A stretch of DNA of 64,000 nt. Source: Astragalus membranaceus. Taxonomy: Eukaryota; Streptophyta; Magnoliopsida; Fabales; Fabaceae. Positions 1 through 10,256 of this stretch are shown piece after piece. Both the position numbers and the translations under genes were made by a program. Positions within the stretch are counted from its first letter, which is position 1. Each line of letters opens with the position of its first letter. The DNA is taken from contig CM076851.1 of the NCBI GenBank assembly GCA_039519185.1, positions 27,714,857 to 27,778,856 on the forward strand, in the 5' to 3' direction. A model generated the notes under the pieces. It worked only from the letters and a program-made list of their open reading frames with translations, did no database searches and was not told the origin of the DNA.

Positions 1-623
1 TCTGTACCTGAAAGAAAGAATCAGAAAAGTTAGGGTTTGAGAAATTGGGAATTCTGAAAACCCTAATCAAAAACTGTAAAGAAAAGCCTCCTACCTGAAA
101 AGTTGATTCCCAGGGTGATTCAGTGTGAATCATCAAGAAAAACAAGTAAGAGTGCTCAAGCAAGTGGTGGTTGTCGAACAAAGTGAGAACTTGTCTCACG
201 GCTTCAGCGTTGCAAGATTCAACACAAAACCAAAGGGGTTTCTGTTAATCATCATCAACAATCATCATAAGCCATAAACCTAGCAAGATCCAAGCTTCAA
301 CCACAGTGTGGGAGTTCAAATCGTTGCTAGGGTTTCAGTAAGAGAAGAGAGAAGAGAAAGACGAAGAAAGAATAACCCAGAAGCTTCAAGAAAGAGAGTG
401 AGGTTCTTGCTTTTCTGATGATCAGGGAAAAAAGCAAGATTATATACTTCGGGTTAAGTTAACCCGCGAAGTATCCAAGAAGACCCGGGTTTGGGTTCCG
501 CACGAACCCGGAAGCATTATTGTCCAGCAAGTGTTCTCCTGAGTAGTTGGGCTGGGTTTAGTAAAGCTGGGCTTGACTAAACACACCCCCTGTGTTGTTG
601 AATTCACCTGCAGGCATATAACA
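1..623 (-). repeat. Possible LTR / leader of a retroelement cut by the window edge
   Basis: Read on the minus strand, the stretch starts with TGTTATATGCC near 623, has a TATA-like GTATATAATC at about 438-447, and then a CT/GA-rich leader running to the window edge. This order (TG start, TATA, pyrimidine-rich leader) fits a copia-type LTR in minus orientation. No partner LTR, primer site or coding region is visible, so it could also be a host promoter and 5' UTR. No convincing protein is encoded. Confidence 0.3.
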
Positions 624-1553
624 AACATCAGAATTTTGGAAAAAAATCAATATATCACACTAACCCTTTTAATTATTTTAATCAACTGCCAGCCCTACGT
701 CCATAACCTAATTGTGGTAGCTGTTCTTCTCGACACCAAAAGCACAACGTAATTCTATGACCTTTACCTGTAAGTTTGATTTTTTTATCCATCACTTCTC
801 TTTGCGTTTGGGGATAGATGGGTTAGGGATGGCAGAATTCCAAAGAATCCTTCAAATCCAACAACACATCAAGAGAACATAACTGGTGCTATGGATCCAA
901 ACTCACAAGGTGTTTCAAGTGTGTTTCAACATATGGTGGTTGCTAATATGCTTGGGACTTCTTCAATTGACAAGACAGCCCCTACTACTTTGTTTTGGTT
1001 TTTTATTTTTAAATTGTTTTGTGCTCACAATATCTACTTTGATACTGTTTCGTGAGTTTTTGAATTAACAATCAATAATTTTGATGTTTGAATCATACCA
1101 AACTGACAATTGGTTTCCGATTAACCTAGTAGACACGATAAGGTACTACAAACAATAAAGGAATTGCAATATATGACAATAAGGTACTACAAGAATCATA
1201 TATGTTAAATATATAAGTTGGCAACAGAGCTCATTTCCTAATTTCATAAAGATGGCAATGAAAACAGATTTGTAATTTGTAAAAAAATGAAAACAAATGT
1301 TTTTGAAAGAGAAAGAACAATACCTATGCATTAAGCAACAACTCTTCTACTTCAATCCTTGATTTGGAGCAACTTACTGGTTTGGGTTCGCAAGGGACAG
1401 ACTTGTTGGTCCATGTGTTGGTGGAGAAAGAAAACCAGTGTTGCAATGGAGGTTGAGCAAACTGAGTTAGTGGTTGTGGCGATTGTTGGGGGAGGTTGGA
1501 CAACAGAAGCCGAAGAATTAGTTTTCCCAAAGTATGAAGAGAGTTTTGGAGGT
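624..1553. other. Non-coding spacer
   Basis: AT-rich sequence with only short chance ORFs. A possible eroded gene piece lies at about 1440-1560 on the plus strand, next to the MITE, but no family is recognisable. Confidence 0.4.
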
Positions 1554-1561
1554 CGCGTGGA

Positions 1562-1778
1562 CAGTGGCGGACCCACTTATAGTTTAGGGGGTTCAGTTGA
1601 ACCCTGAGAAAAAAATTGTACTTACCACTCTATATAAATAATTCAAATTCCGTGAATTTTTTTTGAACCCCCTGAAAATTTTAAATTGCACTAGTAGACC
1701 AAGTTTTGCACCCATTAATTTGACACTGGCCTTAAAAAATTTGACACCTCTTACCTCGGAGTCCTGGGTCCGCCACTG
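1562..1778. mobile_element. hAT-type MITE, 217 bp
   Basis: The ends are inverted repeats, CAGTGGCGGACCCA on the left and TGGGTCCGCCACTG on the right. They are flanked by an 8-bp target duplication, CGCGTGGA (1554-1561) and CGCATGGA (1779-1786), with one mismatch. CAGTGGCGG termini and an 8-bp duplication are typical of non-autonomous hAT elements. The interior encodes nothing. Confidence 0.82.
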
Positions 1779-1786
1779 CGCATGGA

Positions 1787-2394
1787 GGATTGACAGACTT
1801 ATTTGCGGAAGAGGAAGCGACGATGATGACAGAGGAAACTGATGATAAATTAACGGTGAGAATGGGTAGCGGACAAAGGCTATTTTGGTAATAAAAATTT
1901 TCTTTTAATGGAGGTAATTGTAAAGTTAACAGAAGAATAAAAAATAGACTACTTATACTATATTTTCATCTCTGGAGGGAGGGGAGGGTGTGTAGGGGAG
2001 TGTAATTTACTCTAAATTAATTGAGAGATTGTATTCGTTAGTCAATAGTTAAAAAAATGTATATTTAAAGAAAAATCCCAACTTTTTTTTGGTAATAGAA
2101 AAATCCCAATTTTACACAAGAGCATTGTATTCAAAATTCTGTCGATTCCCAACTTTACTAACTATTTACTTAGAACATTTTTTGAATGCTTGAAATATTG
2201 AAGTGACATTTGAGATTGTTGTTTATAATGTTTTATTTGTTTTCTCTTTTTATTGGTTTAATTAAATTCCTCAATTATCATCTATTATATAAACATTTTC
2301 TCCCAATCTTAAATATTAATTAAAAATATTCTTTTATATCATTTTATATTGACAATTCAACTATTAATTTTCCCAATTCACCAATTATCCGTTA
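1787..2394. other. Non-coding AT-rich spacer
   Basis: No gene, repeat or RNA signal is visible. It ends at the AAT target duplication (2395-2397) of the CACTA element. Confidence 0.4.
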
Positions 2395-2480
2395 AATCAC
2401 TACAATAGATTTGGGGATGGGCAGCGCTTTTGAGCGCTGCTACACTTGGCGCTGTTGATTCCACTCCCACAATGGGTAGC

Positions 2481-3373
2481 TGTTTGCTGGTGTTTTTAGC
2501 AAACAATCACTAGTTTTATGAGAAATGTTTGTGGGATCAAACTAGAAAAATCTCTGTGCAATTGCCTTTGAACACGAGTGTTTTGATTAGAAGAAATTTA
2601 AAGAAAAGGGGACAGTTTACCATAAAAACAGAACTAAAATAAAAGAAGCAGTAAATGGTTCGCAATGATGTAAGCAAATTCGAATTGAGTTGAAAAATAA
2701 TAAAGAAGAAACGGTGCACAATCACATACAATGAACAATGATTCTTCTACTCGTTTTTCGCTTTGGCTTGGAAGTTAGAGTTTCAGAATTCTGTAACTTG
2801 CGTAATGATTTGTGCCCCCCCTTTCTCTCTACGAGAAACTTCTATTTATAATGAAAGAAAAAACAATAACCGCTCAGCGGTTACAACTGCTATTTCGACT
2901 GGATAAGATTTAAATAACTGCTCCATCTTTCGACCATAACATTGCTATCCTTTCCTACCAGCTATCTTTGATTTGACTTGTTATCTAAATGCCATTCAAC
3001 TCCCTGTCGAAACTGTTAACTTCAGCTTTACAATTTTCGCCAAGTTACATGCTATGCTGACTCTTCCTGTGCACAGCTTCTTGTTGTCGAAATGTCAAGT
3101 TTTCTTCCTGACTGCAACTAGTCAAACCTTGTTGACATGTAAATGTCCACACTTTCGACAGAAACACTGTCTTGCCTTCGACTAAACTTTCTGACGTCTT
3201 TCTTGTCGAAATCTTTGTCTTTAAACTCTCGATTTCATTAAGCCTTAAACATAATCGAAATTACTCTTTATAACGCCCTTCTTAATGCCAAATATTAGCA
3301 TCTCCTCTTTATTAAAGACAAGTCATCAATATTGCCTGCATTCAATTGCGCCTGTCGAAAATGTAGGCTAACA
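2481..3373 (-). repeat. 3' LTR of the Tat element (left copy)
   Basis: 893 bp, a near-identical copy of 15182-16074. In element sense it starts TGTTAGCCTACATTTTCGAC and ends CCAGCAAACA. A minus-strand TATA motif (TATAAATAG) lies at about 2842-2850. Confidence 0.95.
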
Positions 3374-3390
3374 AATTGCCCCCCAAAAAG
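3374..3390 (-). other. Polypurine tract of the Tat element
   Basis: Directly inside the 3' LTR, the minus strand reads TTTTTGGGGGGCAATT before the LTR's TGTTAGCC. A G-rich purine run touching the 3' LTR is the expected plus-strand priming site. Confidence 0.8.
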
Positions 3391-3558
3391 ACGTTTTCGA
3401 CTGAATTCTTGAATGAAGATAGAAAACGACTTTTTGAAACTTCTTTCGACTATCCCATGAAATCTTATGTTATCATTTCATATCTTTTTTCAGAATACGA
3501 GGGGACATTTCTGGGCAAAAACAGAGCTCGCTGGCGCCTTCCTCCACCGAGAGAGCGC

Positions 3559-3677
3559 CACGTGTGCACAGTTAACTGTTTAGATTTTCCACAATCTCAC
3601 GTTTCCCACTAAAGCCACGATTACCGCCGTATTTTATTATTATTTTTATTTTGAACTTCGTAAAACGGCTATAAAAA
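3559..3677 (+). promoter_or_regulatory. Promoter of the antisense passenger gene (G-box and TATA box)
   Basis: A TATA box, CTATAAAAAGG, lies at about 3669-3679 on the plus strand, roughly 175 bp before the ATG at 3851. A G-box core CACGTG (3559-3564, in CCACGTGT) and a MYB-like TAACTG (about 3573) lie about 110 bp upstream of it. This is a conventional plant promoter layout. It sits just inside the 3' LTR, so the passenger gene need not rely on LTR transcription. Activity is inferred. Confidence 0.65.
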
Positions 3678-3850
3678 GGAAGTTGTACCCCTTCATTTCT
3701 TTTTTCAGAACCATCAACTTCTTCTTCTCTGCGAGAAACTCCATTAAAGCTTCTTCTGATTACTGCATTTCTTTCTCCTTATTCGCCTTACGCAGCAAAG
3801 CAGACACTACTAAGCACTTCTATTTCTTCACTAGCTTCCTGTTTCTGACG

Positions 3851-6800
3851 ATGGCATCTTCTTCTACCATGAAATCTCCTGCTGTGGCTCTTGGGAAGAA
3901 AACCCTTGTTTCTGAACCTGCTCTCACTTTGGAGGAAACACAAATTTACCGGTCTCAGGTACTTATCCCCTTCTCTGAACCTTCAAAGCATGCATTTTTA
4001 GGCCCTCTTCCTCTTGCTGATGATGATTCCTCTAAGATTAGAGACATTTTCCCTAGTTACCATAGACTCAGCCCTAGGGTTTTCAGCGAAGGTCCACACG
4101 TAATGGATTTCATGAGTAACCCGAATAGGGTTTTTCGATCTTCGCCACCAACTGAGAAAAACACGCCTTACATCGACTGGCTCAACAAAATTGAGTCAAA
4201 GAAAGGAGATATCTGGAAGAGTCAGGGAATTTTCGACCTGATCCAAATTTCAAGGTATGGGCCTAAGTATCAAAGCCCAATGCTCCTTTCTGCTCTTCAT
4301 TTTTGGGATATTACTACCAACAGCCTTCATTTAAAGTGTGGTATGCTTGCCCCTACTCTGCTTGATGTGGCAGCTATAACAGGTTTAAAGCCCTTAGGGG
4401 AAATTTTCGACCCTGCTACCCAAACTGACTTCGATTTTGACTTCAAAAAGGCTAGCTTTAAAGGTTATATTGAAGAGAAACACATTACCGGGTCGAAGGA
4501 TGTTTCTGATGAAGAGCATATTGCTTTTCTCACTTTCTGGTTATCCTTTTACGTCTTCTGTTCTTCGTCACTTCAAGTGGCTAAGATGTATATCCCCCTA
4601 GCCATTCAATTACATCAACGTTGAAAGATCAACTTGGCTACCCTTATTTTGGGGTCTCTTTTCGACAACTTGAAACAAGGGGCTTTTGATTTGAAAGGAT
4701 TCAAACCAGAAGGGAAATATTTGGTCTCTGGACCAATTTGGCTGTTTCAGTTATGGCTTCTTGCCACTTTCAATTCGAAATTGATAACGTACACTCCTGA
4801 TGAGTATCTCGACGTAATTTCTAACAGAGGGGTCGAAGGTGTGCGACTTGCTTTGTTGAAACCTAAACAAATAGGAGTCTCTATCGAAGACCTCTTTTCA
4901 CAATCTTTCAACATGTTTCTGAACTGTAAAGAATTTTCTCCTTCTATGGCCCCTTTTGCTGGAAGAAATTATGGACCACATTGGTTCACTAGGGAATTCC
5001 CTGCTAACAACCCTGATGAGGAGCAAGAAACCAATCAAATTTGGAAAGCATTTTTAACTCCTCAACTGCTATCGTCTCGAATTTCTCCTGGGAAGTCATC
5101 AAACCAATTGGTTTATTCTCATATCATCCAAGTTTATATGCACGGCAATTTGGGTTGTGTCAACTTCGACCCAGCCCTTTTTTCCGGTCTAAAAGGGAAC
5201 TGTTAGTTCCTGAGAATGAGGAGGAGTGGATAAATCGTCTCAATGACTTTCCTGCTGATTCTTTTCGTCTTACTCCCCTCCCATTTGAACCAACTTTCTC
5301 TTGTACCCACAAATTTTCTCAGTGGTGGACAGAGTATATCACCAGGAAATTCACTGGTGTCGAGGAGGCTACTCTATTGGTCAAACTAATATCTGCTTTT
5401 CCTTCTTCGCAGAAAAAGAAGACCAAGTCGAAAGGTATACATATTCAAGAAATTCGAGCATTTCAACAATATTTTGAAACTGTATATGATCCGACTAATC
5501 TTCGTCGAACTGTTTCTCAAGCTGCAAAGGTTTTTAAACAAAAAATTCTTGACAAAATCCCTACTATGATTTTTCCACCTTATGTACCTGATAAATATTT
5601 TTTTGTGTTAACACAAAACAAAATTCGATTTCCACCTTTACCAACCAGTGAACTGGCTTTGGCATTTTGGTCACCCATTCCAGAATGGTTCGTATGTGGT
5701 TCGACTAAGGCGCTATTTGATTTTTCAAATAAAACAGCTGAGAAAGTAGTTTCGACTAAGCAGGACATATACACTTTTGAGGGTCATCTTCATTTAGATA
5801 TTCAACATATTCGAATCTTGTCTTCCGTTAGAGAAGGTGATTCACAAGACTTCTTAGGAAAAAATAAATTTCCTTTTTATGTATTTCGTATTAACACTTG
5901 TATGTCGAATATTTGTAGCTGTTCCTATCACATCATCTTCGACAGATGGCGCAGCAACAAAGACGAAGAAAAAAGATGTTGAGGCTTCGTCAACAAGAAA
6001 ACAACCTCTTCAAGAAGAAAAACAAAAAGTGAGTACTTACCTTTACTCATTGTGTCATCTTCTTATACTCTTCGACTAATTAGTCATCCGTTTTGCAGAG
6101 TCGAAAAAGAACAAGTAGCTCTTTAACGTCCAATCCAAAGAAAGCACGAAACGTTAAACCAAGAGTCGTGAGCGATTCAGAGGTCGAAGTTCTCAAAACT
6201 TTGCCTATTTATATTTGTTTTCTTTTTCTTATTCATGCTTATATGATTGTTGTATTTTCAGTCTGATGAGACACCACTGCTCAGGACTAAACCCATCAAG
6301 GTTCAAGTTCCTGAAACAGAAAGAGAGAGAAAGACAAAACATTCTCAAGATGCCCCTAGAACTGTTTCCCAACAAACTTCTGTCGAAAGACAACAAGAAG
6401 AAGAAAAAGTTCCGAAAAGGCTTATCCAGAAAACCCAGAGTGCACACTCTTTAGTTGAGAATATCATAGCTAAGGTGATCGATTGAAGCCTATATTTTTC
6501 GAAAACCCGAAAATTTTGTTTATGTGATAGTACTCACTTTGCTTCATTTTTTAGGAAACTGAAGTCCCAACAAAACATGCTACGCCTTCCTCCACTCACT
6601 CCCCTTCAAAAATAAATGTTTCTGGAGAAGGTGTCGAAGAAAAAGATTTGCCTGAACATGCACCTGTTGTCGAAGATACACTGTTGGCCGAAAAGACTAT
6701 TCTTGCTGAAACTGCCAAGAAAATTCCTGCTCATGGCCCGGAGCCTGCTGCTATGGACGTTGATGAAAGTCCTGATGTTGGCCACAGTGGAGCTGAGATC

Positions 6801-7697
6801 AGTATATCTTCTTCTCCAAACATGGAAGAGCAAAGGTACGACGAAGAGGAAAGTGAAGACGACGGTAACAATGAAAGGAGTGAATCTCTTGAGATAGCCA
6901 ATTCTCCTCGCTCTGTGCCCTCAACACATGACACCGCTCTTAGCCTTCAGGAACAAGAATTTTTGGACCTAAAACGCAAAGATCCTCTTGAGGCTTTCAA
7001 ACGAATGGTGAGTGGTTTATCTTCGACAGAAAGTAAGCCAAGTGCTTCGACCGCTTCTATTGGCAATTCCTCTGAAGGTCCTAAAGAAGACCTGATTCGA
7101 GAACTTCAAACAACCCTCTTTGAGATAGATCTATTCAAGGCTATCGAAACAAATCATATGCTCTATTACAAACTCAAGTCTTTGCTCAATAAACTTAATA
7201 ACTCTGGCTCCAGTGACTCTCTTTTATGCTTTATTGTTGAATTTGAGCCTTTACTAGAGCAAATTTCCAGAGATATTCAGAAAAAGAAGAGTACTATTGT
7301 GAGCAAAGAGCGCGAGCTTGAACTTCTGACAGAAGAAAGTGTCGCCGTCGAAGCCTCAGAAAGCAAGATTTCAGCCCTGGAAATTCAAGCAGCAACTAAT
7401 TCCAAGGAAATAGAAGACTGTGATGCAAACATTTCGACATACCAGGCCCAAATCAAGGAGTTGCAATCAAAGATTGAAGCGGAAGAGAAGAAGAAAATCT
7501 CTGTTCGACAGAAGTCTTCAATTTCTGTAGAGAACGCACTTCGCACTGAGGCGACCTTAGCTATCGAACACTTGGAGAAGGTTCAGAAACATGACGAAGC
7601 AGTTAAGAGGCTAACTGAAGAAGAAACCCTTTTAGATATTAGATTGAGGCATGCCAGAGCAGCCTTTGAGAGGCTTAAAGCTTCTTTTGTAATTTAA
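3851..7697 (+). pseudogene. Plant-mobile-domain gene carried antisense in the Tat element, five exons
   Basis: Exon 1 (3851-5836) encodes a plant mobile domain (PMD/aminotransferase-like family), recognised by stretches such as LSALHFWDITTNSLHL and PTLLDVAAITGLKPLG. Exons 2-5 are 5919-6028, 6099-6182, 6262-6474 and 6555-7697. The introns are 70-82 bp, all GT-AG, and all joins keep frame. Exons 2-4 encode a Lys/Ser/Glu-rich linker; exon 5 encodes an acidic linker and a long coiled coil. The product would be near 1,180 residues. An in-frame TGA (4622-4624) and a frameshift near a T-run at about 5178-5200 break this copy. I chose the ATG at 3851 because it follows the TATA box and opens the conserved region. 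The gene converges with gag-pol (ends 7697 and 7789). PMD proteins include silencing factors and transposon-borne genes; the role here is unknown. Confidence 0.8.
6555..7697 (+). CDS. Exon 5 of the passenger gene: acidic linker plus C-terminal coiled coil
   Basis: The largest uninterrupted 3' exon, 381 codons including TAA. Residues about 35-130 are Glu/Asp/Ser-rich, with runs such as YDEEESEDDGNNERSE. The segment from about residue 175 to the end has heptad-like Leu/Ile/Ala spacing with many Glu and Lys (SKERELELLTEE, KELQSKIEAEEKKK), a predicted coiled coil. It ends LRHARAAFERLKASFVI. The acceptor TTTTTTAG before 6555 and the preceding donor AAG|GTGATC are clear. A coiled-coil tail after a PMD head suggests oligomerisation; that is inference. 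Confidence 0.7.
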   Translation, partial: ETEVPTKHATPSSTHSPSKINVSGEGVEEKDLPEHAPVVEDTLLAEKTILAETAKKIPAHGPEPAAMDVDESPDVGHSGAEISISSSPNMEEQRYDEEESEDDGNNERSESLEIANSPRSVPSTHDTALSLQEQEFLDLKRKDPLEAFKRMVSGLSSTESKPSASTASIGNSSEGPKEDLIRELQTTLFEIDLFKAIETNHMLYYKLKSLLNKLNNSGSSDSLLCFIVEFEPLLEQISRDIQKKKSTIVSKERELELLTEESVAVEASESKISALEIQAATNSKEIEDCDANISTYQAQIKELQSKIEAEEKKKISVRQKSSISVENALRTEATLAIEHLEKVQKHDEAVKRLTEEETLLDIRLRHARAAFERLKASFVI

Positions 7698-7788
7698 TTT
7701 TCCGTCTGCATTCTAACAACATTTTGTTCGATCTGTATTTCGACAATCTTTCTTGGCATGAGTGCCATGTTTATATCTTTTTATTCTC

Positions 7789-8640
7789 TTAATTTTGCGT
7801 TATTTTAATTTCTTGCAACATTGGCTTATATCTTTTTAAATACTTGCCATTTATACTCAAAATTCGATTATCAGCACTTAACTCTTCGACTTCATAAGCA
7901 CCTTTCGAAAAACATTGCAATATGCGAAATGGACCTTCCCACCCTGGTGACCATTTACCTAAGACTCTATCTTTTTTGTCCATAGGCAACAAGGTTTTCC
8001 ACACTAACTCCCCTTCTTCAAAGGTTTTCGACTTAACCTTTTTGTTATAAACTCTAGCTATTCTTTCTTTCTGACGAATAAGTATTTCTAGAGCTAACAA
8101 CCTTTCTTCGTCTAAATCAACCAATTCATCGAGCATCATATTCCAATAATGTTCAAAAGGAATTTCCCAGTGCCTTTGAATTCTTGTCGATTGTAAACAA
8201 ATTTCCACAGGTAACACTGCATCATGTCCAAATGTTAGCCTGTAAGGAGTGGTATTGATAGATTCTTTAGGTGAGGTTCGACAAGCCCACAATATTTGAT
8301 CGAGAGTATTATGCCAATTTTTGGGTTTTTGCCCAACATGCTTTTTAATCAAATTAATAATGATTTTATTGGCAGCCTCTACCTGACCATTGGCTTGTGC
8401 GTAGTATGGTGTCGAAGTTAATAACTTAAAACCAATTTCAACAGCAAACTCTACCATTTTTCGACCAGTAAAGACAGTACCCTGATCTGTCGTAATGGTT
8501 TCTGAAATTCCATATCTGTAAATGATATGATTCTGAATAAACTTTATAACTGCCTCTTGATCAACATTGGCTAACGGTACTGCTTCAACCCATTTGGTAA
8601 AGTAATCAATCCCTACAAGGCTTAACTATAGAATGTAATT
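7789..8640 (-). pseudogene. Tat element integrase core and C-terminal domain
   Basis: The minus strand encodes the integrase catalytic region (motifs IDYFTKWVEAVPLANV, TTDQGTVFTG, YYAQANGQVEAANK) and then the C-terminal domain (WSPGWEGPFRILQ, ending LKRYKPMLQEIKITQN). The second Asp (TTDQG) and the Glu (GQVEAAN) are present. The segment holding the first catalytic Asp, normally a WGMDxIG-type motif just after the VKP sequence, is missing. At about 8610-8625 the frame jumps from the zinc-binding domain straight into the DYFTKW part, consistent with a deletion of several tens of bp. The enzyme is dead. It ends 92 bp from the convergent passenger gene. Confidence 0.85.
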
Positions 8641-9289
8641 CATTTGCAGGCACACGTTGTACCCCCGCATGCTTTTGGCATTCCTGGCATCCTTTGGCAA
8701 ACTCTATGCAATCTTTCAACATAGTTGGCCAATACATTCCTTGTCGAAACAATAACCATTTCATTTTGTGGCCTACTTGGTGTGAACCACATGCTCCACT
8801 ATGCGTATCGGAAACTGCAATATATGCCTCATTTTCGCTAAGACATTTTAATAACACTCCTTCAGGAGTTTTCTTGAACAATTCGTTTCCAATTATCACA
8901 TAACTTAAAGCTCTGTACTTTACTTTTCTATTAGTGTTTCCTGTAGGATTTTGCAAATACTCTATAATAGGCTTCCGCCAATCATTATCAATCATATTGT
9001 CAATAGCAAAAATTTCCGCTAAATCAAAATCATCAACAATGTGACGTTTTTCGACAAACTCTTCACTAGTATTTATTGCCCCCCAAGTTTTTGGTGTTGA
9101 CAATAACGTTGAAGATGTATCATGGGAAAGAGAGTCGACTAAAACGAGTTTGTCTTTTATCTCAATCAACTCTTTTAGGCTTTGTGCTGAGACTTTGTAG
9201 CCTGAAGCTATTTGCGCCAATTCATTTGCCACTTGATTTTTAACCCGTGGTAAATGTTCCAGGTGTACAGTTGCAAACTTCTGTAACAT
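8606..9289 (-). pseudogene. Tat element integrase zinc-binding (H2C2) domain and RNase H-integrase linker
   Basis: The linker after the extra RNase H (LEHLPRVKNQVANELAQIAS) is followed by the integrase N-terminal zinc domain: H-SGACGSHQVGHKMKWLLF and then CQECQKH (H-x-H...C-x2-C). It is in the same frame as the upstream RNase H ORF, separated from it by one in-frame TAA (9341-9343). It terminates where the integrase-core deletion shifts the frame. It binds viral DNA ends in active elements and is non-functional here. Confidence 0.82.
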
Positions 9290-9340
9290 AGTGTTGGCAA
9301 CAACATAGTACTTTATAAGGTGTTCTTTAATACATTTGTA

Positions 9341-10256
9341 TTATTTGGTTAACTGTTTGATAACCAGTTCAGAATCACCTTTTATTTCGACATGATCTGC
9401 CCCCAATTCGAGCAAAATTTTAAGGCCTACAATTAAAGCCTCGTACTCCGCCTCATTATTGGAGCAAGATTCTTGAATTCGAAACTTATACTTCGTTGGG
9501 ATATTGTTAGGGGTTATAATTAACATGCCAATCCCAACTCCCTTTTTATGGCTTGAACTGTCGAAATATAACTTCCAAGGACGCGTGTCTACAATACTTA
9601 TCATATTTTCGACAACAGAGTGGTCTACTATAAAATCGGCGACCACTTGTCCTTTAACTGACTTGAGAGGTTGATATGTTAAGTTATATTCTAATAAAGC
9701 TAGAGCCCATTTACCAATTCGACTGTGTAGCATTGGTTTTGATAACATATGCTTAATTACATCAAAATGCGAATAAACATATACATCAGCTGGCTTTATA
9801 TATTGCTTTAACTTTGTGCAAGAGAAATACAAGCAAAGGCACAACTTTTCTATTGGGTTATACCTGGTTTCAGCATCAATCAAAACTCTACTAAGGTAAT
9901 AAATGGCCCTTTCGACACCATTATCATCCTCTTGTGCTAACATGCTACCTATTGTGTTATCAGAAGCTGCTATATACAATTTTAGCACTTTATTTCTAAT
10001 AATTGGCAATAAAATTGGTGGTTTCATTAAATAAGACTTAATTTCATCAAAAGCTGCTTGATGGACTTGTTCCCACTTGAACACGTCTTCTTTCTTCAAT
10101 CTCAACAATGGCGAAAATGCTTGCGTTTTGCCACTTAGATTTAATATAAATCTTCGAAGAAAATTAATCTTTCCTAGCAATGACTGAAGTTCTTTCTTGG
10201 GCGAAGGAGCCTTCGTTTCCATAATAGCTTTAGTCTTATTCTGGTTGATCTCAATG
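9341..10256 (-). pseudogene. Tat element RT connection, RNase H and extra (aRNH-type) RNase H
   Basis: The first part is the RT thumb/connection (FLRRFILNLSGKTQAFSPLL) and the standard Ty3 RNase H (LKLYIAASDNTIGSMLAQ). The second part is an additional RNase H with WKLYFDSSSHKKGVGIGM, CSNNEAEYEALIVGL and DHVEIKGDSELVIKQL. The extra domain is a hallmark of the Tat lineage. Its first acidic residue, second Glu (EAEYEA) and third Asp (GDSELV) are retained. A 1-bp deletion at about 10256 separates it from the RT frame, and TAA at 9341 ends it. Confidence 0.88.

Noticed and set aside
440..628. Small ORF on the minus strand
   Set aside because: It lies in LTR/leader-like sequence with no recognisable domain.
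2537..2731. Conserved 64-residue ORF duplicated at 15238-15432
   Set aside because: Both are in the two LTRs; conservation reflects LTR identity, not coding.
3683..3850. N-terminal extension upstream of the ATG at 3851
   Set aside because: It begins next to the TATA box, where the transcript would start, and looks like leader sequence.
5881..5918. 38-bp intron in the passenger gene
   Set aside because: Too short for plant splicing; the donor at 5837 gives 82 bp and a correct reading frame.
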